From assembly GCF_900129425.1 (NCBI RefSeq), contig NZ_LT670817.1, forward strand, positions 62,001-126,000: a stretch of 64,000 bases of DNA, given 5' to 3'. Positions 57,659-64,000 of the stretch are shown in pieces; the stretch's first letter is position 1, and every line of letters starts with the position of its first letter. Origin of the DNA: Bradyrhizobium erythrophlei (GTDB taxonomy: Bacteria; Pseudomonadota; Alphaproteobacteria; Rhizobiales; Xanthobacteraceae). The position numbers were made by a program, and so were the translations under genes. The notes under the pieces were generated by a model. The model was not told the origin of the DNA and did not search any database. It was given only the letters and a program-made list of their open reading frames with translations.

Positions 57659-58339
57659 CTAGCGACAGTGAGAGTTCCTTTGTGCGCTCCTGGCTTGCTC
57701 AAACAGGCGAACGTTTTCGACGGCGATCACAGCCTGAGCGGCAAAGTGCTGCAACAGGGCGACCTGCGAGACGGAAAACGGTTGAACTTGCTTGCGATAG
57801 ATTGTCATCGCGCCGCGTAAGATCCGATCCTTGCGGAGCGCAACAGCCAAAGCAGAACGGGCGCCTCCGAGGTCAACAACGGCGCGACGCAGCGGGTTTC
57901 CTGCCTGATAAGCATTGTCGTTCTTCTGGTCCGGATCATGTATCAAATCCTCACCCGCCAGCAGACGCCAGTGCCCGTCCCCGGGCCGAACCTCTATTCC
58001 GGTTTCAAAATAAGCGGCTAGCGCAGGCGGCACTCCATGTTCCGCCGCAATTTTGAAGCGATCCCCATCGTAAGTTGTCAGGAATCCAAACGCTCCTTCA
58101 CAAAGCCGCATCGCTCTTCCCAGCACGGCCTCGAAAACCGACGCAAGGTCACCAGGCGGGGCGTTGATGATTTGGAGAACCTCGCCGGTCGCGGCGAGTT
58201 GCCGGCGCGCTCCAATCAGTTCGTGCCTCGGATTTCCTTCCAACTTATTGGAACCGACGCGCCTGGGCGCTCGGTTGCCTGTCGTCGATGTCTTGCGTTT
58301 GGCGGGTGGTCGAGGCACCGATTTGCTGCCCTTCGCCAT
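57659..58339 (-). CDS. GAF-domain protein, apparently a truncated kinase sensor
   Basis: A protein of 226 residues. A basic N-terminal tail leads to a GAF domain (ATGEVLQIINAPPGDLASVF, GFLTTYDGDRFKIAAEHGVP, AMTIYRKQVQPFSVSQVALL, QHFAAQAVIAVENVRLFEQA). In the many-domain histidine kinases of rhizobia this sequence continues into a coiled coil and a kinase. Here it ends after 12 unrelated residues (RSAQRNSHCR). So it is probably a remnant, though a free-standing GAF sensor is possible. ATG 58339 has GGAG upstream; a GTG at 58372 lacks one. Confidence 0.75.
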   Translation of the reverse strand: MAKGSKSVPRPPAKRKTSTTGNRAPRRVGSNKLEGNPRHELIGARRQLAATGEVLQIINAPPGDLASVFEAVLGRAMRLCEGAFGFLTTYDGDRFKIAAEHGVPPALAAYFETGIEVRPGDGHWRLLAGEDLIHDPDQKNDNAYQAGNPLRRAVVDLGGARSALAVALRKDRILRGAMTIYRKQVQPFSVSQVALLQHFAAQAVIAVENVRLFEQARSAQRNSHCR

Positions 58340-58420
58340 TGAGGTAGGCTCCAGCTCGAAAAACAACTTCACACTAAAAGGGAGCGATTACGGATCGACG
58401 ATCCGATAGCGTTCCCGCCG

Positions 58421-59179
58421 TCAAACGCCGGCGAACCAGTCATAGCCCTGGTTCTCCCAGTAGCCGCCGGGATACTTGTTGGTGACCTCGATCGCCTCCA
58501 GGTTCTTGGCGCTCTTGAAGCCGAGCTTGGTGGGGATGCGAAGCCGCAGCGGTGCGCCCCATTGCGGCACCAGCGGCTTTTCCTCGAAATCGAGCGCCAG
58601 AATGGTCTGCGGTTGCAGCGCGCTGGCCATGTCGATGCTGGTCGAATAGCCATCGAAGCATTTGAAATTGACGTAGCGGGCCGAAAGGTCGGCGCCGACG
58701 CGACGCAGAAACGTGCCCAGCGGCACGCCGCTCCACTGGCCGATCTGGCTCCAGCCCTCGACGCAGATATGCCGGGTGATCTGCCCCTGCTGCGGCAATG
58801 CCATTAGCTTTTGCAACGTCCAGGGCCGCCGGTCGGCGACAAGGCCGCCGAGACTGAGTCCCCAGTTATCCGGTACCGGCCGCACCTGCCACTCCGCGTA
58901 ATAGGCGTTGAAGCGGAACGGGCGGGTGATGGCGCTGGCCGGATAGGTCTCCGCCAGGCGCTGGCGGCTGAACAGAGCCGCCTGGACCCGGTCGTCGAAG
59001 CGCAGGATCGACTGCAGCGCAGCGTCGACGCCGGAATGGGTCGAAAGCTCGTAACCGGTCAACATCGTCAGCGCGCCGAGCGAGAGCGCGCCCCGCAGGA
59101 AGCCGCGCCGATGCAGCCTTTCCAACTCCGGTTTGATCTCGGCCATGCTGACGGCCGGTTTGTTACGCTGGTCGCTCAT
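58421..59179 (-). CDS. Tat-exported molybdopterin oxidoreductase, sulfite-oxidase/MsrP family
   Basis: A protein of 252 residues. A twin-arginine signal, HRRGFLRGALSLGALTML, lies at 23-40. The fold is that of the single-domain sulfite oxidase family, with the Mo-ligand Cys at 139 in RHICVEGWSQIGQWSGVPLG, then FKCFDGYSTSID and the ending PGGYWENQGYDWFAGV. The protein is shorter than typical MsrP (about 330), so it is a family relative rather than a clear MsrP. It would act in the periplasm and receive electrons from the cytochrome b encoded just upstream; the genes overlap by four bases. The substrate is unknown (methionine sulfoxide or another oxide are possibilities). Confidence 0.88.
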   Translation of the reverse strand: MSDQRNKPAVSMAEIKPELERLHRRGFLRGALSLGALTMLTGYELSTHSGVDAALQSILRFDDRVQAALFSRQRLAETYPASAITRPFRFNAYYAEWQVRPVPDNWGLSLGGLVADRRPWTLQKLMALPQQGQITRHICVEGWSQIGQWSGVPLGTFLRRVGADLSARYVNFKCFDGYSTSIDMASALQPQTILALDFEEKPLVPQWGAPLRLRIPTKLGFKSAKNLEAIEVTNKYPGGYWENQGYDWFAGV

Positions 59180-59802
59180 CGGCTTTCCTCGGTCTCTGCG
59201 GGCACAGTCACGATCATCGACTTCAGCGTGCGCGGGTGGACCGCCACCAGCGCGATGTGGACGAGAACGAAGGCGACGATGCCGAACATGATGGTGAGGT
59301 GGATACCGCGGGCGATCGGATAGCCGCCGAACAACCCAGCCAGCCAGCCAAACTGCACCGGCTTCCAGATGGCGAGCCCGGTCGTCACCTGCAGGATGAC
59401 GGCGATGATGACCCCGGCATAGAGCAGGCGTTGCACGCCGTTGTAGTGCCCCATGTGGTGCTTCAGGCGAAAGCGCAGCGCGGCGCCGAGGTCCTGCCCC
59501 AGCTCGGCGGGACGCGGCGGCTTCAGGTCGCGTCGGAAATGACCGGTGGCGAAGCCGTAGACCAGATAGGCGATGCCGTCGGCGAACAGCAGCCACATCG
59601 CGCTGAGGTGCCAGGCCAGCGCGCCGCCCAGCCAGCCGCCGAGGCCGGTCCAGGCCGGGAAGAGGAAGGGCAGGCTGGGCGAGGCGTTGTAGATTTCCCA
59701 GCCGCTGAAGATCATGCAGCCCATGGCATAGACGCCGATCCAGTGCATGATGCGGATCGCGACCGGATGCGCCGGGCGGCGGCCTGTTTCACGTTGGTCC
59801 AT
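59176..59802 (-). CDS. Cytochrome b-type membrane subunit (partner of the molybdoenzyme)
   Basis: A protein of 208 residues with about four spans and several conserved His for two b haems (PVAIRIMHWIGVYAMGCMIF, ALAWHLSAMWLLFADG, LRFRLKHHMGHYNGVQRLLY and ARGIHLTIMFGIVAFVLVHI). This is the Ni/Fe-hydrogenase cytochrome b / formate dehydrogenase gamma-like fold. The operon arrangement (ATGA overlap with the Mo enzyme) says it links that enzyme to the quinone pool, as YedZ/MsrQ does in the MsrPQ pair. Confidence 0.88.
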   Translation of the reverse strand: MDQRETGRRPAHPVAIRIMHWIGVYAMGCMIFSGWEIYNASPSLPFLFPAWTGLGGWLGGALAWHLSAMWLLFADGIAYLVYGFATGHFRRDLKPPRPAELGQDLGAALRFRLKHHMGHYNGVQRLLYAGVIIAVILQVTTGLAIWKPVQFGWLAGLFGGYPIARGIHLTIMFGIVAFVLVHIALVAVHPRTLKSMIVTVPAETEESR

Positions 59803-59859
59803 ATCGGATGTCCGTTCTCGTGGTGGGAAGCCCCCGCGCCGGCGGCGCGGGGGTGGCGG

Positions 59860-60555
59860 TCACATCGGCGGCTTCACGCCGTCGACGCCGACCGCGACCG
59901 CGTTCGCCTCGAGACCCGAGCCGGTCTGCGTCGCCTTGATGAAAACATTGTCCCCCTTGGCGACCAGGGCCTTCGTGCCGGGCTGGAAGGTCACGATCGG
60001 AGCGGTCGGAGGCACCAGCACGTCCTCCTGGCCACCTTTGTAATTGACGACAAGATGCGTGACGCCGCCCTGCGACTTCGCTGCGGTGACGTCGCCATTG
60101 GTCATCGTGCTGTTCACCGTCGCGCCCGAGGTCGAGACGGCAGAGACATTGCCGTTCGTCATGCTGCTGCTGGTCTGCGCGCCCCCGGAGAGCGTCGTGT
60201 CGCGGATCTTGTCCCAGGCGTAGTGGCCTTCACCTGTGCCGCGCAGCGAGGGCGGGAAGATCACGACCTCCAGCGCGACCTGCGTGCCGCCGACATCCTT
60301 GGTCGCGGTGCCGATGTAGCTGCCTTTCTCAACCTTGTTGAGATTCGATTTCTCCACTTTCAGGTATGAGGTGTTGCCGGTCAGGGCAACGGTGACCGGT
60401 TTGTGCGCATTGGTATCGACGCTCACCGAGTCTGCGGTGGCCGACGCTATGGTCCCGCGCACGCGCTCCGGCGTCCCTGTCGCAGCGAACGCTGCGGATG
60501 AAGTAAGGGCGGTGGCGGCTGCAATCGCAAGGCCAAGGATTCGCTTCGGGTTCAT
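59860..60555 (-). CDS. Secreted DUF5666-like protein
   Basis: A protein of 231 residues. A Sec signal (RILGLAIAAATALTSSAAFA) leads to a beta-rich region, TGTPERVRGTIASATADSVS, that weakly recalls DUF5666 (RGTxxxxxxxxVxVxTxxG repeats). A duplicated segment SSMTNGNVSAVSTSGATVNS / STMTNGDVTAA is visible near the middle. GAAGGAG five bases before ATG 60555 sets the start. It is the first gene of a minus-strand group with the cytochrome b and molybdoenzyme genes, about 57 bases upstream of them. Function unknown; outer periplasmic or cell-surface location expected. Confidence 0.75.
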   Translation of the reverse strand: MNPKRILGLAIAAATALTSSAAFAATGTPERVRGTIASATADSVSVDTNAHKPVTVALTGNTSYLKVEKSNLNKVEKGSYIGTATKDVGGTQVALEVVIFPPSLRGTGEGHYAWDKIRDTTLSGGAQTSSSMTNGNVSAVSTSGATVNSTMTNGDVTAAKSQGGVTHLVVNYKGGQEDVLVPPTAPIVTFQPGTKALVAKGDNVFIKATQTGSGLEANAVAVGVDGVKPPM

Positions 60556-60710
60556 GTCTTCTCCTTCGGAAGTTGTTATGCATCGGTAGACATCCTTCCG
60601 AGGCCGTTTATTCCGATCGATCAAAACCGCTGATGGCACGTACCATCGACATGAGGCGCCGCCGCCGAACCCGCTGGCGCCACCGACTCAATATCAGGCC
60701 TTTTGAATCG

Positions 60711-60804
60711 AGCGACCGAGGGGAGCACTGATCTCCGCCTTGTGATCGTCACGCGAATGCAGCGACCGAGGGGAGCACTATCTCAGCATCGTGATCGTCA
60801 CGCG
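60711..60804. repeat. Tandem repeat (two units, 50-base period) in the divergent promoter region
   Basis: Units at 60711-60755 and 60761-60804 share their first 19 bases, AGCGACCGAGGGGAGCACT, and last 14 bases, GTGATCGTCACGCG, but differ in the middle. The period of 50 bases is close to five helical turns, so bound proteins would face the same side. It lies between the ECF sigma gene and the DUF5666-like operon. Confidence 0.75.
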
Positions 60805-60880
60805 GCCGAATAATAGAAGGTGAAGATTGTCTCCCTTCCAGAGGCCTGTGGTTCAAAGGCCGGAGATTGAGGAGACTGAT

Positions 60881-60928
60881 ATGGTTGAAGCTTTCGAGGC
60901 ACCTCTGAGAGAACGACGCGATGGCTGA
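60881..60928 (+). CDS. Possible leader peptide overlapping the ECF sigma start
   Basis: A 15-codon frame, MVEAFEAPLRERRDG, with a strong ribosome site (GAGGAGA, 60869-60875). Its stop codon overlaps the start of the sigma gene by eight bases, in a different frame. It may control the sigma gene by translational coupling. It is too short to be sure it is translated. Confidence 0.35.
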   Translation: MVEAFEAPLRERRDG

Positions 60929-61448
60929 CATCGCGCATCTCATCGAGCCTGTTATTCCTGCGCTACGACGCTACGCCCGAACATTCGTGCGCGGCGCCGC
61001 AGACGCGGACGATTTGGTTCAGGACACCCTGGAGCGAGCGATTAGCCGCTGGTATCAGCGGCGATCCGACGGCGAAACGCGTGCATGGCTTTTCACCATC
61101 CTGCACAACCTGGCGGTCAATCACTTGCGGCGGGCGGCGAGGCGTGGCCGGGAGGTTCCCTTGGACGATGCCGGCGAGTCAGACGTTGCCGTGCCGTCGG
61201 CACAGGAGGACGCGCTGCGGCGTGACGATATCCTGGGAGCCGTTGGACGGCTGCCCGACGAGCAGCGCAGCGTCCTGCTTCTCGTTTCCATCGAAGACGT
61301 GAGCTACGCCGAAGCAGCCCGCATTCTCGGCATCCCGATTGGTACCGTGATGTCACGGCTGGCCCGAGCCCGCGCACAGCTTCAAAAGCTGCTCGAACAG
61401 CAGGGCAAGCCCGCGTCCGACCGGCCCTATTTGCGGAGAGTTCAGTGA
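60921..61448 (+). CDS. ECF-type RNA polymerase sigma factor
   Basis: A protein of 175 residues. Region 2 (PVIPALRRYARTFVRGAADA, DDLVQDTLERAISRWYQR, ETRAWLFTILHNLAVNHLRR) and region 4 (LPDEQRSVLLLVSIEDVSYA, EAARILGIPIGTVMSRLARA) are clear. Small ECF sigma factors redirect polymerase to stress genes and are held inactive by a membrane anti-sigma factor. The stop overlaps the start of the anti-sigma gene (GTGA), which confirms the pair. Probably autoregulated through the repeat region upstream; the downstream catalase-like gene is a likely target. Confidence 0.93.
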   Translation: MADIAHLIEPVIPALRRYARTFVRGAADADDLVQDTLERAISRWYQRRSDGETRAWLFTILHNLAVNHLRRAARRGREVPLDDAGESDVAVPSAQEDALRRDDILGAVGRLPDEQRSVLLLVSIEDVSYAEAARILGIPIGTVMSRLARARAQLQKLLEQQGKPASDRPYLRRVQ

Positions 61449-62218
61449 TTTCCTCTCACCCAATTACGGAAGACGACCTGCACGGCTTCGTCGATCACCT
61501 GTTGGACTCGGCGCGGCGCAGCGAGGTGCAAACCTACCTCGATGCTCATCCCGAGATCGCCGGGCGAATTGCAAGCTTCAGTCGCCAACGCGAGGCGCTC
61601 CGCGCTGCCGCCGCGCCGATCGCGGACGAACCGATTCCGCCGCGGCTCAATGTGCGCCACTTGATGGAAGGACGACGTCGATCGCAGGCATCGCCATGGC
61701 GCTCGATGGCAGCGTCCGTGCTGTTGCTGGTGGTCGGCGGCGCGGGCGGCTGGTCACTGCGAAGCACGGCGGTCGAGCGCTCGGAGACCAACGGAATCGC
61801 TGCTCTTGCCCAGGAGGCCGCCGATACGTTCAGTGTGTACGGGGCTGATCGCTCGTACCCTGTGGAATTCGGTCCGACGGACAAAGCTCAACTCGTCAGT
61901 TGGATCGCATCTCGGACCGGCCGAACGGTTTCCGTGCCGGAGCTGACGGCCTCTGGCTACGCCTTTATGGGCGGCCGCCTGGTCGCCACCCCCCACGGGG
62001 CTGCCGGCCTGCTGATGTATAGCAATGGGCAGGGTCAACGCCTGGCCATGCTGGTCCGGCCGATGGCCATCGACAGAGATACCCGTATGTCCGAGCACAG
62101 TTACGGGGACATCAATGGCGTCACCTGGGCCAGCAAGGGAACGGGCTTTAGTCTCGTCGGCCCGGCAACTGTCGATCTCCTGCACCCGATCGCGGATGAG
62201 GTCAGACGGCAGGAATAG
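61445..62218 (+). CDS. Transmembrane anti-sigma factor
   Basis: A protein of 257 residues with GTG start at 61445, overlapping the sigma stop by four bases. Residues ~8-75 form an anti-sigma helical domain (ITEDDLHGFVDHLLDSARRS, EVQTYLDAHPEIAGRIASFS); the zinc-finger His/Cys set of ZAS types is not complete. One membrane span (SMAASVLLLVVGGAGGWSL) separates it from a periplasmic domain (AADTFSVYGADRSYPVEFGP) that would sense the signal. It controls the ECF sigma factor. Confidence 0.88.
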   Translation: MISSHPITEDDLHGFVDHLLDSARRSEVQTYLDAHPEIAGRIASFSRQREALRAAAAPIADEPIPPRLNVRHLMEGRRRSQASPWRSMAASVLLLVVGGAGGWSLRSTAVERSETNGIAALAQEAADTFSVYGADRSYPVEFGPTDKAQLVSWIASRTGRTVSVPELTASGYAFMGGRLVATPHGAAGLLMYSNGQGQRLAMLVRPMAIDRDTRMSEHSYGDINGVTWASKGTGFSLVGPATVDLLHPIADEVRRQE

Positions 62219-62336
62219 ACGATCTGAAGCCACGAACGTGCGGATTCGGGCCGCTATCTTTGCCGCTATCTCCGGTGTGTCGCACACACCGTAACTGCCT
62301 TGTGCAACCGATGAAGTCATAAAACAGGAGTGTTCA

Positions 62337-63416
62337 GTGTCCAATGGAAATGAAGGCCACAGCCGCAGGCAGGTCCTTACGACAGTCGGAAGCTTATCAA
62401 TTGCGGGAGCGATGGGACAAGCCATCGCCTCGTCATCGCTCGTATCGCCAGCGGCGGCCGCCCAGCCGAACAGCGAGATCGCGGAAAAGACCTTCGAAGC
62501 GACCGCTGACAACGTCGTGAATACGCTCGAAGCAGCTTACGGCGTCAATCGAGGCAAGCGGCGAAACCATACTAAGGGGTTCGGAGCACTGGGCATGTTT
62601 GTCGGTGCACCGGAGGCAGCGGAATATTCGCGCTCGCAGCTATTTTCCGGACAGGAGATCGAGGTTGTCGCGCGGTTTTCCGTAGCTGGCGGTGACCCTG
62701 AAGCCTCTGATGCGGAAAAAAGTCCGCGGGGACTTGGCCTTCAATTCCGGCTGCCGGGCGGCAGTCTGCATCACATGACGATGATTCACACGCCGATGTT
62801 CTTCGCAATGATGCCGAAGACATTTCTCGATAAATTCCTCGCGCTGAGACCGGACCCCGCAACCGGGAAGCCTGATCCCGAAAAATTTAAGGCGTTCCTC
62901 AACAGCCACCCCGACAATACGTCGCAGTTTCATTTTCTCCAGACCACCAACCCACCGCCAAGCTATGCTAACTGCCCCTTTTACGGCGTTCACACCTTCA
63001 AGTTCGTCAACAGGGATAACAAGGTCACCATGGTCCGGTGGCGCTTTGTGCCGCAGGATGGTGAAAAACAGCTCTCCGATGCCGAGCAGAAGTCCATGCC
63101 GCGAGATTTTCTCGAAAAGGCATTCATCGACCGCACGCATCAGGGTCCGGTGCGATGGGACATGATGGTGACAATCGGCCAGCCGGGCGATCCCGAGGAC
63201 GACCCCACAATACTGTGGCCCAACAATCGAAAGGAAGTAAGGGCTGGAACATTGACGCTTTCGTCAGCAATGCCAGACCCCAGGGCCGGGAGTTATAAGA
63301 TAAATTTTGATCCGCTAATGATGGCCGATGGGATTGAGCCGACCAACGATCCAATTCTTTTGTTTCGCTCACCAACCTACGCGCTGTCGCACACCAGAAG
63401 GCTGCGCGATCTGTAA
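62337..63416 (+). CDS. Tat-exported catalase-like haem protein (SrpA type)
   Basis: A protein of 359 residues. A twin-arginine signal (HSRRQVLTTVGSLSIAGAMG, ending AAAA) precedes a short catalase fold: distal His in RNHTKGFGALGMF, the FSVAGGDPEASDAEKSPRGL segment of the haem pocket, and the proximal Tyr in RSPTYALSHTRR. Members such as SrpA have catalase or peroxidase activity; typical monofunctional catalases are longer (about 480 or more). GTG start at 62337, with AGGAG six bases upstream. It follows the sigma/anti-sigma pair and is probably regulated by it, with a role in periplasmic peroxide defence. Confidence 0.88.
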   Translation: MSNGNEGHSRRQVLTTVGSLSIAGAMGQAIASSSLVSPAAAAQPNSEIAEKTFEATADNVVNTLEAAYGVNRGKRRNHTKGFGALGMFVGAPEAAEYSRSQLFSGQEIEVVARFSVAGGDPEASDAEKSPRGLGLQFRLPGGSLHHMTMIHTPMFFAMMPKTFLDKFLALRPDPATGKPDPEKFKAFLNSHPDNTSQFHFLQTTNPPPSYANCPFYGVHTFKFVNRDNKVTMVRWRFVPQDGEKQLSDAEQKSMPRDFLEKAFIDRTHQGPVRWDMMVTIGQPGDPEDDPTILWPNNRKEVRAGTLTLSSAMPDPRAGSYKINFDPLMMADGIEPTNDPILLFRSPTYALSHTRRLRDL

Positions 63417-63479
63417 TCAATCGGGAGCCGTCCCAGTTCGTTCGTCCGCTCGGACAAAATAATCGAATGGGCGCGGCGA

Positions 63480-63600
63480 CTTCCGAAACTGGCACGAAAC
63501 GGACATGGCGGGGCGGCCCGACGATGTCTGTGCGGTGGGTAGAACGGACATGCCGTTCCAGCGCGGCCACGTCCGTTTTTTGACCCGACGCTCGGAGAAA
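63480..63600. repeat. Possible remnant of a dispersed intergenic repeat
   Basis: Three copies of a CGGACAT/CGTCCG core (AACGGACATGGCGG, AACGGACATGCCG and CACGTCCGTTTT) recur within 120 bases. The style recalls short intergenic fillers seen in Bradyrhizobium-type genomes; I cannot confirm the family. Confidence 0.35.
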
Positions 63601-63662
63601 TCTAGCGCCGGGGAATCGGCACCCCACATGATTGTTGGAACCTCCAGCCCCGGAGAGATTCG

Positions 63663-64000
63663 ATGCCCCGCAATTCGCCGCTTGTTCTCATCCTGCTGCT
63701 CGGCAGCCTGGTCGTACCGCCGAGCGCCTACGCGCAGCTGACGCCGCCGGCGGGATCGGCAGGCGCGGGCAATACGCCGATCAGCGGCGTGCCATTCGGT
63801 CCCGCCAATCCCCGCGTGCTCAGCGACCCCAGCGGCATCGGCAACGCGTCGAGCATCCCGCCGCTTCGTACAAACACGCCGCTGCCGCCGCTCGTCTACG
63901 GACCCATCGGTTCACCGCCGTCACGCGCGGTAGCGCCCTACGCGGGCGCGTCACAGCGCATCATCAGCCCAGATCAGATTGACTCAAGAAGGCCGCCGGT
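63663..64000 (+). CDS. Small secreted protein with PISGVPxGPxN...DPSGIGNA motif, partial (cut by window end)
   Basis: The frame opens at ATG 63663, with GGAGAG just upstream, and is still open at the window end (112 codons). A Sec signal (SPLVLILLLGSLVVPPSAYA) is followed by AGNTPISGVPFGPANPR and DPSGIGNASSIPPLRTNTP. This repeats the motif and spacing of the protein at 57148. The rest is Pro/Ser-rich. Function unknown. The gene ends outside the window, so its real length cannot be judged. Confidence 0.7.
   Translation, partial: MPRNSPLVLILLLGSLVVPPSAYAQLTPPAGSAGAGNTPISGVPFGPANPRVLSDPSGIGNASSIPPLRTNTPLPPLVYGPIGSPPSRAVAPYAGASQRIISPDQIDSRRPP

Overview
The window is about 64 kb of high-GC DNA, densely coding, with ABC-type nutrient uptake systems, Tat-exported oxidoreductases, a molybdenum/cytochrome b pair and many large hybrid histidine kinases. 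Protein style and the intergenic palindromic repeats (3370-3495, 5898-6380, 33926-34034, 51674-51763) point to a Bradyrhizobium-like alphaproteobacterium (order Hyphomicrobiales). This assignment comes from recognition, not from a database search. No tRNA, rRNA, insertion sequence, prophage or CRISPR array was seen. The window therefore looks like ordinary chromosome.

Layout: 1-9.6 kb holds the tail of an aldolase/short-chain dehydrogenase fusion, a SulP transporter fused to STAS and cyclic-nucleotide domains, DoxX, a secreted carboxypeptidase-regulatory/haem c/Vgb-propeller protein, a HAD hydrolase, a secreted trypsin-like protease and a Baeyer-Villiger-type flavin monooxygenase. 9.6-11.4 kb is a small c-di-GMP cluster (HD-GYP, a 55-residue protein, PilZ) preceded by a DUF2336 fragment. 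11.7-23.7 kb is the most coherent system. A permease-histidine kinase fusion and its LuxR-type response regulator are transcribed divergently from a urea/amide ABC transporter (urtABCDE-like), formamidase and a FmdB zinc-ribbon protein. The intergenic region between them carries two perfect short palindromes. I infer an amide/urea nitrogen-scavenging operon controlled by a transporter-like sensor.

23.7-31.5 kb encodes a 2093-residue kinase with eleven tandem 92-residue HAMP units and three receiver domains, followed by a receiver-PAS-HWE kinase. 31.9-42.4 kb contains an orphan MCE protein, a phytanoyl-CoA dioxygenase-like enzyme, a Liv-type ABC operon with two tandem paralogous binding proteins, an intradiol ring-cleavage dioxygenase and an AraC regulator. 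Together these suggest uptake and breakdown of an aromatic or related acid. 43-53 kb contains a DUF3050 protein, an RND efflux pump with its adaptor, an ADP-forming acyl-CoA ligase, a DUF1614 membrane protein and another Liv-type binding protein.

53.6-64 kb is rich in exported proteins: a porin-like outer-membrane protein, a Tat-exported bicupin of oxalate decarboxylase type, a small secreted protein, a truncated GAF protein, a sulfite-oxidase-family molybdoenzyme with a cytochrome b partner, and a secreted DUF5666-like protein. An ECF sigma factor, its anti-sigma factor and a Tat-exported catalase-like haem protein follow. The window ends inside a second small secreted protein, which shares an unusual motif with the one at 57148. 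That pair, the permease-kinase fusion and the poly-HAMP kinase are the most interesting items.
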